64,000 nucleotides of DNA from CAVVDY01 sp963819645 (GCA_963819645.1 CAWFWZ010000001.1:1054001-1118000), one strand, 5' to 3'. Positions 31,119 to 41,618 are shown, numbered from the stretch's first letter. Notes: generated from the sequence alone by a model not told the origin. A program made the numbers and translations.

Positions 31119-32445
31119 TTACGTCCCGATCAACTGATCGCAATCCGGCAAATGCGCAAACGCCGCTCGCACTAGCGCCCGCTCGTCAGCCGTGGGATTG
31201 AGCTGCTTCATTTCCAGGCAGGCCTGCTTCCAGGTAGACTCATGCGAGCCTACCTCAGCCCGCGCCATCGCCACCGCCGCCTTGTACAGCCGCGCCGCAT
31301 CCGCGTAGTTCTTCATCAACAGGAAAACCTCTCCCACGGTCGCCGTCTTCCAGTAGTCGCCCTGGACAGGGTCAGTCCCCACGATTTTCTGCACCTGGTC
31401 CGCGAGCTTTGCGCCGAGGACGATATCGTCCGGAGTGCCCAGCAGCACGCTCTTGGCCGCAGCATTAATCCCGGTGTAGTAATCGTCGGGCGCTCGCTGG
31501 AAGGCTTCGGCATAAAGATCGCGCGACTGTTGCAGGTCGGAAGGGTCTTTGGATTTGCCATAGCGATCCATCCAGGTGCGTGCGTAGATGCCGAGAGTTT
31601 CCGGGTCGCGTTGCCCGTCCTGGTACAGCCGGCCCAGGGTGCGTTGTGCTTGCTTCAGGTCGTCACCTGCTGCCGCGCCGGGCCAGCGCCAGGGCGTGCA
31701 ACTGCTGCGGGCGAATTGCGCGCGGAAACTGCTGTTCGACTTGAGCGAGCATTGCGATCGCGTCGTCGTTGCGCTTCAGCTTGATCAGTCCTTCGGCCGC
31801 CTTGCAGGCCAGAGCCGAAGAAGTTTGCCAGGGCAGGCCGCCCGCTTTGAACAGGTCGAGCAGGGCATCGGGATCGCGGTTAAAGATCGCCGCGTTCACG
31901 TCGTCGACTGCCTGTTTGGCGTCCTGATCGAGATGCAGGGCGAAGTCGGCGGCTTCGCGGCTTAATGGCTGCCCCGCAATGCCATGCAGCAGCCGCATCA
32001 GGTCGCTTCCGTTAGGCCCGTCCGGATAAGAGCTGAAATCGAGATAAACGCGATTGGCCACGAATGCCGGCAGCTCTGAGTTGTCGAGCCGAACCGGGAC
32101 AAAATAAAACCCCGCCTTCATGGTCGCCATGCGGTCCAGCGTGCTGTATTCCTTCGTCACCCAGGCGGAATCGCTGGTCGCGCGCGACCATATCAACACT
32201 CCCGACTGGCTGGTCTGTAGCGCGTCCTGAAGCCGCGCCGTCAGTTCGCTCCCCGGAGGCAGCGCACACTGGTCGATATAAGTCTTGTAGCCATGCTGGG
32301 TCAGAACGTCGTAGAGGTTCATGGTCCAGGCACGATCAACCGAGCGATACGACAAAAACACGTGCCACTGGTCGGCGCCCTGCAGCGGCCGCGGAGAGGG
32401 GGCGAGTCGAAACCAGTCGCTGAGAGCTTGCGAAGTCGAGGCCAT
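31119..32445 (-). CDS. TIR domain-TPR protein, frame broken once
   Basis: The corrected protein is 441 residues. The N-terminal ~150 residues form a TIR domain (HVFLSYRSVDRAWTMNLYDVL; GVLIWSRATSDSAWVTKEYSTL with the conserved Glu; YFVPVRLDN). The rest is alpha-helical with TPR-like repeats (NDDAIAMLAQVEQQFPRA; ADAARLYKAAVAMARAE). Bacterial TIR domains often cleave NAD in phage defence or signalling. The break resolves as CGC/CGG (Arg). AGGAGTTC precedes the ATG. It follows recR on the same strand by 85 bp. Confidence 0.85.
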
Positions 32446-32530
32446 AATGAACTCCTGTTCTTCAGTTTTGCAGAGGAAGTGTATCCCAATTCAGACTTGC
32501 AGGATGTTAGTTTCGACCGACGCCCGCTGG

Positions 32531-33130
32531 CTAGAGCTCGCTGCGGCCTTCGATGGCCTTCTGCATCGTGACCTCGTCGGCGTATTCGATGTCGCTGCCG
32601 GCAGGAACTCCGGTGGCAATGCGCGTGACCTTCACGCCTGAGCCGCGAAACATGCGCGAGAGATAGGTCGCTGTTGCTTCGCCCTCGACCGTGGGATTGG
32701 TTGCGAGAATAAGCTCGTCGAGGCCGCCCGACTGCACGCGCCGCTCGAGGTTGGCGATCCGTAGCTGCTCCGGACCAACGCCGTGCAGAGGCGACAACGC
32801 ACCGTGCAGCACGTGATACACGCCGTTGTAATTGCGAATCTTCTCGATGGCGGCGATATTGGTGGGCTCCTCGACGACGCACACCAGGCGCTGGTTGCGC
32901 GTCGGGCTGCTGCAATACACGCACGGATCAACGTCCGTAATGTTGTTGCAGATGGTGCAGAGATGCAGGCTGGCCTTTACCTGGCGCACAGCATCGGCGA
33001 GCAGTTCGGCGTCTTCATCGCTGGCGCGCAGGATGTAAAACGCGAAGCGTTGCGCGGTCTTGCTGCCTACGCCGGGCAGCTTCTTGAGTTCTTCGATGAG
33101 TCGAGCCATGGGCTCGGCAAAACGCGACAA
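32531..33130 (-). CDS. recR: Recombination protein RecR
   Basis: The protein has a helix-hairpin-helix (LIEELKKLPGVGSKTAQR), a four-Cys zinc finger (CTIC and CVYC), and a Toprim domain (LVCVVEEPTN; LATNPTVEGEATA). It works with RecF and RecO in gap repair. I take the TTG as start because it gives the usual N-terminus (SRFAEPMARLIEELK) and has AGGAG seven bases upstream. At 199 residues it is the usual size. It follows ybaB by about 10 bp in the dnaX-ybaB-recR order typical of bacteria. Confidence 0.94.
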   Translation of the reverse strand: MSRFAEPMARLIEELKKLPGVGSKTAQRFAFYILRASDEDAELLADAVRQVKASLHLCTICNNITDVDPCVYCSSPTRNQRLVCVVEEPTNIAAIEKIRNYNGVYHVLHGALSPLHGVGPEQLRIANLERRVQSGGLDELILATNPTVEGEATATYLSRMFRGSGVKVTRIATGVPAGSDIEYADEVTMQKAIEGRSEL

Positions 33131-33140
33131 GGCAGGCTCC

Positions 33141-33446
33141 TTACAGTCCCGGCAGGCCCATGCCGCCGAACATTCCACCCAGGCTGGACTTCATCGCGTC
33201 ATCGACCTTCTGCGAAGCCTGATTGACGGCGGCGATCACCAGGTCCTGCAGCATCTCGACGTCGCCGGACTTCACGACCTCGGACTCGATGACGACGCTC
33301 AGCAGATGCTTCTGCCCATTCATCTTCACGGTCACGCTGCCGCCGCCGGATGATGCGTCGACTACGATCTGCTGCATCTTCTCCTGCAGCTTGCCGGCCT
33401 GTTCGCGCGCCTGCGCCAACATGTCTTGCAAATTGAAATTACCCAT
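33141..33446 (-). CDS. ybaB: YbaB/EbfC nucleoid-associated protein
   Basis: A 101-residue protein with the family pattern MGNFNLQDMLAQAREQAGKLQEKM, a central VTVKMNGQKHLLSVVIE strand pair, and a C-terminal helix with a Gly/Met-rich tail (GGMFGGMGLPG). YbaB forms a dimeric DNA clamp. The ATG before GNFNLQ is chosen; an AGAGGC motif lies upstream. Position between dnaX and recR is the conserved one. Confidence 0.94.
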   Translation of the reverse strand: MGNFNLQDMLAQAREQAGKLQEKMQQIVVDASSGGGSVTVKMNGQKHLLSVVIESEVVKSGDVEMLQDLVIAAVNQASQKVDDAMKSSLGGMFGGMGLPGL

Positions 33447-33459
33447 AATTTCGTGCCTC

Positions 33460-35307
33460 TTAACTGCGCTCCTTGAGATCGATGACAGTGCGAATCTCGG
33501 CGCCAAAGGTCTCCTGCATCTGTTTCACGACAGGATCGGACATGGCTCGGCTGCGCGCACTCGCTCCGTTGCCACTGCCGTTTGCCGGGCGCGGCGCGGC
33601 AGACTTTGCGGTGAACCCGGCGCCGCCGTTCTCCATCTTGAAGCGCAGCGGCTTGCCGGCGGCCTTCGCCAACGCGTTGTGAATCACGCGCTTGGGAGCT
33701 TCGCCGAGGGCAACGTCGATCAGCACCTGCGATAGCCCGACTTTGACAGTGATCTCTGTACCGCGGGCGGCCCACTCGCCCTGCTCCAGGTTGTGCGCCA
33801 GCATCTGCTGCCCGGAACTTTCGAGCGCATCAAGAACAGCTCCGCGCAGGATGTCGAGTGTGACTTCCGGCTCAGGTGCCGTTGCGATCGGCGGCTCGGG
33901 TTCGACGGCTACTGCCGTTGCAGTGCCGGCGCCGATTGCTTGCGTCTGCTGCGCCACCTCGCTCTTCATCTCCGACTTGCGGGTACGATCCGATTCAAAC
34001 GGAGACGGCTTGCTAAACGGCGTGGACGATGCAGGTCGGGGGTTCGCCACCTCTGCCGCAGACGAGCTCGTCGCCCGCGAAGGCGCCGGCGCTGGTCGCG
34101 CAGCCGGCGCTGCAACCCGTGACGCGGGCAGGGAAGACGCACCTCCGCGCGACGGTGTTGCTCCAGCAAGCTTCACCGGTTCGCCGCTAAGCAGCTCTTC
34201 CAGCGGCAGCAGGCGTTGCGCATGTACCAGCTTGAGCAGGCCCAGCTCGAGATGGAAGCGCTGCTCCTGCTTGTAACTGAGATCGTTGTGCGTGCGCAGC
34301 ATGATTTGCAGAAAGCGCGCCAGGTCCTCTTCGCTGAAGGCTTCCGCAACGCGCGCCACTCGCTCTCGCTCATCGGTCGAAATCTGCAGGACGTGAGTAT
34401 CGCTTCCCGCCACTTTGGCCACGAGCACGTTGCGCAGGAAGCGGACCATCTGTCGCGCGAAGTGCTGCGCGCTTTGCCCTTCCACCAGCAGCTTGTCGAC
34501 AATACGCAGCACATCAGGACTGTTGTTTGCCGCGACCGCATTCATCACGTCTTCCAGAATGTCGGATGAAACAGTGCCCACCAGCCCGCGCACGACATCG
34601 GCGCTGAGCGTGGTTCCGCAGCAGGCAATCGCCTGGTCCATGATGCTGAGCGCGTCGCGCATCGAGCCGTCGCCCACCTCGGCCAGCATCGACAACGCGG
34701 CATCGTCTGCCTGTATGCCTTCCTGCCCGGCGATATCGCGCAGCTGCTGGACGATCTCGTCAAAACGCACGGCGTGAAAGCTGAAGTGCTGGCAACGTGA
34801 GCGGATGGTCTGCGGAATGTCCTCAGGCTGGGTTGTCGCCATCATGAACACGACGTGACCGGGCGGCTCTTCCAAAGTTTTCAGCAGCGCGTTGAACGCG
34901 GCATCGGTGATCTGGTGAGCTTCGTCGAGGATCCAGATCTTGTAGCGATCACGCGCTGGCCGATACCGCGCGGCGTCGCGCAGTTCACGGATCTCGTCGA
35001 TGCCGCGATTGGTGGCGGCGTCGATCTCAATCACATCCACGGCGTTTCCCGCGCGGATCTCGCGACAGGAATCACACACCCCGCAGGGTTCTGAAACAGG
35101 ATGGTCTTGCGACTGGCAATTCAGCGCCATCGCCAGGATGCGCGCGATCGTGGTTTTGCCAATGCCGCGGTGTCCGCTGAAGATGTAGCCGTGGGCGATG
35201 CGGCCCTGCTCAATGGCATTCTTCAGCGTGCGGGTGACGTGGTCCTGCCCGATGACTTCTGCGAACTTCTGTGGCCGATATTTGCGGGCAAGAACCTGAT
35301 AGCTCAT
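33460..35307 (-). CDS. dnaX: DNA polymerase III subunits gamma/tau
   Basis: An intact 615-residue clamp-loader ATPase. It begins SYQVLARKYRPQKFAEVIGQ, has Walker A GHRGIGKTT (residues 45-53), a zinc module (CGVCDSC), the DEAH-like box (WILDEAHQIT), and the SRC motif (RSRCQHF). A proline/alanine/serine-rich linker and a C-terminal tau-like region follow. I see no obvious A-rich slippery site for a shorter gamma form. It starts the dnaX-ybaB-recR-TIR series. Confidence 0.95.
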   Translation of the reverse strand: MSYQVLARKYRPQKFAEVIGQDHVTRTLKNAIEQGRIAHGYIFSGHRGIGKTTIARILAMALNCQSQDHPVSEPCGVCDSCREIRAGNAVDVIEIDAATNRGIDEIRELRDAARYRPARDRYKIWILDEAHQITDAAFNALLKTLEEPPGHVVFMMATTQPEDIPQTIRSRCQHFSFHAVRFDEIVQQLRDIAGQEGIQADDAALSMLAEVGDGSMRDALSIMDQAIACCGTTLSADVVRGLVGTVSSDILEDVMNAVAANNSPDVLRIVDKLLVEGQSAQHFARQMVRFLRNVLVAKVAGSDTHVLQISTDERERVARVAEAFSEEDLARFLQIMLRTHNDLSYKQEQRFHLELGLLKLVHAQRLLPLEELLSGEPVKLAGATPSRGGASSLPASRVAAPAARPAPAPSRATSSSAAEVANPRPASSTPFSKPSPFESDRTRKSEMKSEVAQQTQAIGAGTATAVAVEPEPPIATAPEPEVTLDILRGAVLDALESSGQQMLAHNLEQGEWAARGTEITVKVGLSQVLIDVALGEAPKRVIHNALAKAAGKPLRFKMENGGAGFTAKSAAPRPANGSGNGASARSRAMSDPVVKQMQETFGAEIRTVIDLKERS

Positions 35308-35371
35308 GGAAGGAAAGTCTGATTATACGGCGCGCGACTGTGGATTCGCGTTGAGCCTGGCCAGTGCAAGC

Positions 35372-35890
35372 TCAGGCGCTGCCGTTGGCTTTGGATCGCC
35401 CACTAGCTCCACCACGGCCTTTTGCGCGAACGCCGCGTTTGGCCGCTTTCCTGAGCTGCTTCTGCTTGCGAGCTTCGCGCGCCTTCTGCTTCTTCAACTC
35501 GGCCGGCGAGTACATGCTGCCGCGACACTTCTTGCTGCCGCAGTGACAAGGCGCCTCGTCGTCACCATCGTAAAGCCAGTAGTCGTAGACGAGTTCCTCG
35601 CCCGCCTTGATGTTGCGGATGGCGGTGATGTAGACGCGTCCGCCGATCTCGTCGGTTTCGCAGTTCGGCTGGCAGGAGTGGTTGACGAACATCGCCATGC
35701 CGTGCCCGTCGATCACGACGTCGCCCCTCCCGATTCCAAACAGGTAGGTGAACGGCCGGCCCTCGTAGCGCACGTCACCCTCCTCTTTGGTTATGCGCTC
35801 GCCCTCGTATTCCAGCAGGCGAGTGCCTTTCTTCACCGGCTCGAGGGCAAAGCAGCCAGCGGCGTGAATGTCGGAACTGCGGATTATCAA
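35372..35890 (-). CDS. SET-domain protein (post-SET type), start uncertain
   Basis: The protein has the SET core: SSDIHAAGCFALEPVKKGTRLLEYEG..., MAMFVNHSCQPNCETDEIGG with the NHS motif, AGEELVYDYW, and a Cys-rich post-SET tail (CHCGSKKCRGSMYS). A lysine/arginine-rich tail follows. SET proteins methylate lysines; bacterial targets are rarely known. No ATG fits the conserved N-terminus: a TTG is used here, with an ATT four codons earlier correctly placed behind AGGAGA. It lies 64 bp upstream of dnaX on the same strand. Confidence 0.8.
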   Translation of the reverse strand: MIIRSSDIHAAGCFALEPVKKGTRLLEYEGERITKEEGDVRYEGRPFTYLFGIGRGDVVIDGHGMAMFVNHSCQPNCETDEIGGRVYITAIRNIKAGEELVYDYWLYDGDDEAPCHCGSKKCRGSMYSPAELKKQKAREARKQKQLRKAAKRGVRAKGRGGASGRSKANGSA

Positions 35891-36083
35891 GCGCGGGGAA
35901 ATGGGAAATCTCCTGGAATTTTGCAGTATAACGCAGTCCGCGGATGCCGCTGAGAAGCCTTCCTGCGGCGGCCGAAGAGCCATGACCATCCACATTGTGC
36001 GTAAGGTCACAGAAAAGTGTTCGCTGAGGAGTTCACAATCGCTGGACAATTGCGTATCGTTGATAAGCGTTCTGGAGGCGTTA

Positions 36084-36380
36084 ATGATCCACGTCATTAT
36101 CCGGCACAAGGTTGCCGACTACGGACAATGGAAGCAGGTGTTCGATTCGCACTTGAACAGCCGCATGGCCGCAGGTGAAACCGGCTGCCGCGTTTTTCAC
36201 TCGGTGGATGATCCTCGCGACCTGACGCTGATCTCGGACTGGGACAGCGTTGAGCATGCCCGCCGTTTTTTGGCTTCGGACGATCTGAAGGCTGCAATGA
36301 AAAAAGCTGGCGTCGTAGGAGATCCCCAGATCAACTACGTGCAGGACGCAACCACCGTCCGGCGAACGTCGGCTGATTGA
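36084..36380 (+). CDS. Small ABM/dimeric alpha-beta barrel protein
   Basis: A 98-residue protein of the antibiotic-biosynthesis-monooxygenase-like fold: MIHVIIRHKVADYGQWKQVF, then GCRVFHSVDDPRDLTLISDW, HARRFLASDDLKAAM. Such proteins form small ferredoxin-like dimers; many are uncharacterised. The start is supported by GGAGG seven bases upstream. The frame is open further upstream but that part is not conserved-looking. Confidence 0.78.
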   Translation: MIHVIIRHKVADYGQWKQVFDSHLNSRMAAGETGCRVFHSVDDPRDLTLISDWDSVEHARRFLASDDLKAAMKKAGVVGDPQINYVQDATTVRRTSAD

Positions 36381-36578
36381 GCTTCGTCCCACGGACTGCC
36401 TTCCCATTCGAATAGTTAGCTGCGGCGGTAGCGAAAGATTCAGGCAAGGAAGGCAACTGCGGTGCAGGAGCACCGTGCGATCCGCCTGATGGCGCGACGT
36501 TCGGATCGAGGCGTCTGCCGTCAGAATATTTTTTTATCTGCTACGGGAAAGAACTTTGCGCAACTTGTGTGACAATCG

Positions 36579-36606
36579 TTGACAAAGCTCTCCGAGCAAA
36601 TACAAT
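36579..36606 (+). promoter_or_regulatory. Sigma-70 promoter of purC
   Basis: TTGACA (36579-36584), a 16-bp spacer and TACAAT (36601-36606) form a near-consensus promoter about 40 bases before the GTG start of purC. Confidence 0.75.
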
Positions 36607-36645
36607 ACCGCCTACTTACTTCGCGACAGGTTGAGATAACAAGAC

Positions 36646-37561
36646 GTGACACAATCTGAAATAACTAATAACGTACTCCTGCAAACCGATTTCCCCGATC
36701 TCACTCTCTACGCTAGCGGTAAGGTGCGCGACATTTACAAAGTCGATACTGAGCACCTGCTGTTTGTCGCCACCGACCGCATTTCCGCGTTCGACTACGT
36801 GCTGGCGACCGGCATCCCGCAGAAGGGCAGAGTGCTCACCCAGCTTTCGCTGTTCTGGTTCGATTTCCTCAAGGACATCGTCGCCAACCACGCGGTGACC
36901 GCCGACGTCGCCAAGTATCCGGCCGAGCTGCAGCCGTATGCCGACCAGTTGCGCGGCCGTTCCATGCTGGTGATTCGCGCCAACATGGTCAATATCGAAT
37001 GCGTGGTGCGCGGCTATCTTTCCGGTTCGGGCTGGAAGGAATACAAGAGCACCGGTTCGGTTTGTGGCATTCCGCTTCCGGCGGGCCTGCGCGAATCGGA
37101 CAAGTTGCCCGAGCCGATCTTCACGCCCTCCACCAAGGCGGTCAGCGGCCATGACGAGAACATCTCGTTCGACGAGATGGTGAAGATTGCCGGCCGCGAG
37201 TTGAGCGAAAAGCTTCGTGACCTGAGCCTGAAGATCTACACTGCCGCCCGCGATTACGCTGAGACCAAAGGCATTATCATCGCCGATACCAAGTTTGAGT
37301 TCGGTCAGACGCCGCAAGGACTGGTTCTGGCCGACGAAGTATTGACTCCTGATTCCTCACGCTTCTGGCCGGCCGACAAATACACAACCCGGCGGCGCAC
37401 AAGAGTCGTTCGACAAGCAGTACGTACGGGATTACCTGGAATCAATCAAGTGGAACAAGCAACCGCCGGCCCCTGGGCTTCCGCCGGATGTTGCGCAGAA
37501 GACGAGCGAGAAGTACATCGAAGCCTACACGCAGCTCACAGGGCGGCCCTTACCTGTTTAG
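36646..37561 (+). CDS. purC: Phosphoribosylaminoimidazole-succinocarboxamide synthase (SAICAR synthetase), frame broken once
   Basis: The corrected protein is 304 residues. It has YASGKVRDIYKVD, the VATDRISAFDYVL motif, NIECVVRGYLSGSGWKEY, IADTKFEFG, and DEVLTPDSSRFWPADKY followed in the other frame by PGGAQESFDKQYVRDYLE. It converts CAIR and aspartate to SAICAR in purine synthesis. The break near 37394 fits an A/C allele pair at a first codon position (AAA/CAA, Lys/Gln), the clearest non-synonymous case in the window. The start is GTG, downstream of a strong promoter; cvpA follows by 9 bp. Confidence 0.94.
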
Positions 37562-37570
37562 AAAAGCACA

Positions 37571-38116
37571 ATGTTAGTGGGTCTCTCCATTCTGGATTGG
37601 GGAATCATTTTTGTTCTTGTGATTTCCATCCTGGTTGCAGCGGCCCAGGGCTTCTTTTATGAGTTGTTTGCCTTAGCGGGAGCAGTCATCGGATATCTGG
37701 TGGCCGCATGGGAGTATCCCCGCGTGGCCGAGTGGTACATGCGGTATGTGAACTCGGGGTGGGTAGCGGACATCGCCGGGTTCCTGACCGTTTTTCTCGT
37801 GTTTACGCTGCTCGGCAGCGTGGTTGGACGAATCGCTCGCTGGGCAGTGCACGGAGTCGGCCTGCGGTGGTTTGATCGGGTTTTGGGAGGGCTGTTTGGA
37901 GGCATTCGCGGTATCGCAGTTTGCACCGTGATTGTTATGGCCCTGGCCGCGTTCAGCCCGACATCGCCGTACCTCGGGAACTCGCGCATCGCGCCGTTTC
38001 TGCTGGTGACGGGCAGGGCATTGATATGGGCAGCTCCGGCCGAGCTGCGACAACGTTTTCACGATGGCTGGAACCTGCTGCGATCGGTTCCGGAGCATGT
38101 CGAGGGTACAAGATAA
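37571..38116 (+). CDS. cvpA: CvpA-family membrane protein
   Basis: A 181-residue protein with about four membrane segments (IFVLVISILVAAAQGFFYELFALAGAVIGYLVA; FLTVFLVFTLLGSVVGRI; GIAVCTVIVMALAAF) and the conserved ALRWFDRVLGGLFGGIRG-like loop. CvpA is linked to colicin V export and is often near purine genes, as here after purC. Confidence 0.88.
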   Translation: MLVGLSILDWGIIFVLVISILVAAAQGFFYELFALAGAVIGYLVAAWEYPRVAEWYMRYVNSGWVADIAGFLTVFLVFTLLGSVVGRIARWAVHGVGLRWFDRVLGGLFGGIRGIAVCTVIVMALAAFSPTSPYLGNSRIAPFLLVTGRALIWAAPAELRQRFHDGWNLLRSVPEHVEGTR

Positions 38117-38146
38117 AGGTTGCGAAGGCGTCCAGCCGTAGCCCCA

Positions 38147-38470
38147 ATGAAGCGCACTACTAAAGCTGCGAATAGTTCTGAGAGAGGCTTTGTGAAAGAT
38201 CAATTGGAAGCTCTGATCATGCAGATGTACAAGAGCGGCATCCTTTACAACGAAGCAGTTCGCGAATTCAAAAAGAAATTCATACTCGCCGTACTGCAAG
38301 AGAACAAGGGAAACCAGTGCAAGGCGGCGCGCCAGCTTGGAATGCACCGCAATACTCTCAGCCGCACCATCGCCGAACTCGGGCTCGACATCAAGGGCCT
38401 GCGCGGAGTCACGCGCCGTCCACCTCGTAGCGCGCGTTCCTACAGCCTCGAAAAGCGCGCCACTCGCTGA
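38147..38470 (+). CDS. Fis-family (HTH_8) DNA-binding protein
   Basis: A 107-residue protein with a C-terminal Fis-type helix-turn-helix (NKGNQCKAARQLGMHRNTLSRTIAEL) after a helical N-terminal dimerisation region, then a basic tail (RPPRSARS). Such proteins bind DNA and may act as global regulators. I chose the ATG at MKRTTKA; a TTG 27 bases upstream is possible. It follows cvpA by about 30 bp and is followed by hairpin repeats. Confidence 0.85.
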   Translation: MKRTTKAANSSERGFVKDQLEALIMQMYKSGILYNEAVREFKKKFILAVLQENKGNQCKAARQLGMHRNTLSRTIAELGLDIKGLRGVTRRPPRSARSYSLEKRATR

Positions 38471-38476
38471 AATAAG

Positions 38477-38620
38477 GGTAGAGCTGGCCTTCAGGCCAGC
38501 GTTAAAGCTCTCAAAAAGGTGAGGTCTTCGGAGTAGAGCTGGCCTTGAGGCCAGTTTTGGCCGGAGTACTGGCATTGCGCCGCTAGGCGCATTAGAGCTT
38601 AGCCCGGCGCTTCAGCGCCG
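38477..38620. repeat. Cluster of four TTCA-loop hairpin repeats
   Basis: Four hairpins occur in a row: CTGGCC-TTCA-GGCCAG (38484-38499), CTGGCC-TTGA-GGCCAG (38539-38554), GCGCC-GCTA-GGCGC (38577-38590) and CGGCGC-TTCA-GCGCCG (38605-38620). The first two are preceded by GTAGAG, as in the element near 5.5 kb; the last by TTAGCC, as near 47.3 kb. Confidence 0.88.
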
Positions 38621-38683
38621 TGAACACTGCGGACAGCCAACTCCCGATTTGCCGTCACGCGCTAGTGTGGAACATTTCCAAGA

Positions 38684-41618
38684 TTATTCGTGTTTTCCGC
38701 CAATAGCCTGTTGCTGCAACCCGGCGTACTCGGCCTTGGCCTGTTTATAGATCGGAATGTCCGGGTCGGCATCTTCCCAGAGCGTGAGGAAGTCCTCGTA
38801 AGCGCCGATTGCCCTGACGCGAGCGGCATCGGCCTCGGCTCCCTGCGAGCGTTTTGCCTGCAACGCATTCGCGCGAGCCACACCCAGACCTGCTAACGCT
38901 CCGGTCCAGCAATTCCAGACGATTCCGCTGTGATCGAGAATCTTCTGAAATTCGGCAGCGGCGGCCGTGCCCTGTCCCGCTGCCAAATATGCTTCACCCC
39001 GAACATACGTCGGATAGAGACAGGAAAGATTGGCAACGAACAGGATTTGCCCGTACTCAATTGGAGGCAACGCATTCTGCAGATTATCGATGGCTGCAGC
39101 ATTATTCCCGCGATTCAGCGCCAGTTGCGCCCGAATCGTTGGTAGCCATAGTGACTGCATCTGGGTATCAAGGGGAAACCGTCGGTTGAGCTCCTGCGCC
39201 AGCGATTCAGCGGGTGCCGTATCGCCAGCCATGGCAAAGGCAAGTGCGGCTTCGACCTCAACGCCCTGACTCATAGGGGCGAGGTTTAAGGCCTCTGCCG
39301 CTGCCCGCTTCGCTTCCATCGCATTGCCGAAAGCGGCTTCGCGAAGCGCTGCATTCTCCTGCCAGATAGCGCCGCTTTCCTTGCTGTCACCCCGAATGGC
39401 TGAGTCTACAGACCGCTTGCTCAATTCCCGTGCCTTACCTAAATGACCCGCGTAAGCCTCGGTGTCGGATGCGAGCGCAAGACCAAAGTGCTCAAAGTCT
39501 GGCCTACCCGCGAACCACTGTTCCTGTTCCGCCGTCGCCTGGGAGTCGTGCACGAGAAAGGCCAGTGCAAAGAGGGCGTTGTGGAATATGAAAGTATCCA
39601 GGTTTCGCGCCTGCGCCTGCTGGATCGTCTGCAGCGCATCCTCGAATCGCTGCAAGGCGAGCAGGTTGTTGCCAAGGTTTTCATAAGGGGCGGCGTCATC
39701 CGGGTAGGAGGCGGATGTTTGCACGATACGCATCCGCCGCCTTCTCATACTGCCCCTGTTCGCTGTACACGAGGCCCAAGCTGGTATATGCGGCGCTCTG
39801 TCGCGGGTAGCTCTCAATCATCTCTTCAAACGTTTGCGCCGCTTTCTCCAGTTCCCCGGTTACATACTGATAATAGTGTCCACTAATCGCCAGCTTCTCC
39901 CGCCCGCTGGTATGCTCCCGCAGCTCAAACGCCTTGGTGTAGTACTCGCTGGCCCGTCCTATCTCACTCAGACTGGAGTACTCGTTGCCTAATGCGTTGT
40001 AGCCGAGCGCAAAATTCGGATCAAGCTCGATTGCACGTTGGTGGTAAGGCAGGGCTGCGTCAGGGCCTTTTTCGCGATGAGCCCTCAGACCAAGCGTGTA
40101 GGCTTTCAGAGCTTCGAGCGAGGGAGTGGTAGCCTGGGCCAGCGGAACATCAAACTTCTGCACGGTTGCCAGCGACTCGCCCAACTCTCCCCGCAGTTTC
40201 GATGCCGCTTTGCCCAGCGCATTCAACACCTTCTCTTTGCCCGACGCGGTAGCTTGTTCCTGTGCCAGCGGTTCTCCGCTCTGGCAATCCGCCGCCTGCA
40301 ACCCCAGCACATATTGATTGCCCAACCTGGCAATTGATCCCACAATGTAGGCTTTGCTGGCCGCTCGCTGGCAAAGCTCGCGGGCCACTTCGGGTGTGAG
40401 TTTCGTGTCGGCCGGACGGGACATCAGTTTCAACGTCGCCGCGACTTTGTTCTCGGAAAGTACATTCAGAAATGGCGACTGCCGTAAAGAAACCGTGAGG
40501 GCCGTCTTAAGCGCGTCATCGAAGACCGGATCGCCCGTCAGGTTAGTGAAGTCCGCGACAACGATGGTGTCTTTTTCGGTCAGTGGCCGGGCTCGATGTG
40601 AACGATAGTAAAGCCCACCGGCAATTACTGCCGCGACCATGACGACGCCAGGAATCGCGATTTTCCAGAGTTTCCCCCGCCCGGCCGAAGAATCTTCTGC
40701 CATCGCCACTCTGCCGAAGCCGCCGCTTGCAGCGCGCCCACTATCGAGGTCCCGCTTCAGCCGTTGCAGATCGGCACGCATCTCAGAAGCATGCTGATAG
40801 CGGAGGTTTTGATCTTTTTCCAGGCACTTGTGGATGATCTCTTCCAGCCTTATCGGGGTAGCAGGGTTGATCCGTGCAGGTGGTACTGGCGCTCGATTCA
40901 AGATCGCATCAAACATCGTGCCTGGTGTTTCGCCCGGGAAGGGCAGGGTGCCCGTACACATCTCGTACAGCACCGCACCGAAGGAGAACAAGTCAGTGCG
41001 AGTATCGAGTTCCTTGCCTCGCACCTGCTCCGGCGACATGTAGGCTATGGTTCCCAACGCATGGCCGGGGCTCGTCAAGTGTTCCTCGGACGCGGTGGTC
41101 TCGGCGTCCGGTCCAACATTCTCCTGTTTCAGAGTGAGTTTCGCCAAACCGAAATCGAGAATCTTTGCCTGACCTCTATTCGTAACAAAGATGTTCGCCG
41201 ACTTGATGTCCCGATGTACGATCCCTTTCGAATGTGCGGCGTCTAGTCCGTCCGCGATCTGGATGCCCAGATCGACCACCGTTTCAACCTCCAGCGGTTT
41301 GCCTGCGATCCGGTGCCGGAGCGTCTGCCCCTCCAACAGTTCCATAGCGATGAAGTTTCGCTCGCCGGCTTCGTCAATCTCGTAGATGGTGCAGATGTTG
41401 GCATGGTTCAACGAGGATGCCGCCTTGGCCTCCTGCTTGAAACGGCTAAGCGCCTGCGCGTCACCCTCATGTTCGCGGGGAAGGAACTTCAGCGCCACGT
41501 GGCGACCGAGTTTCAGGTCTTCTGCCTCATAAACCACACCCATGCCCCCACCTCCGATCTTCCGCACGATGCGGTAATGCGAAATGATCTCGCCTGCGGG
41601 GTGGGAAGGGGTGCCCAT
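38684..41618 (-). CDS. PknB-type serine/threonine protein kinase with transmembrane segment and TPR repeats, frame broken once
   Basis: The corrected protein is about 977 residues. The kinase domain has GGGGMGVVYEAED, the VALK lysine, HRDIKSANIF and DFGLAKL, and an activation loop GTIAYMSPEQV. A single membrane segment (IAIPGVVMVAAVIAGGLYY) leads to a C-terminal periplasmic region with a beta-rich domain (VADFTNLTGDPVFDDAL, often met in these proteins) and many TPR repeats. It probably senses an extracytoplasmic signal. The break near 39708 resolves as CCC/CCG. This architecture is common in acidobacteria. Confidence 0.92.

Noticed and set aside
36616..37317. Minus-strand open frame opposite purC
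   Set aside because: It is the complement of a clearly conserved gene and shows no protein family.
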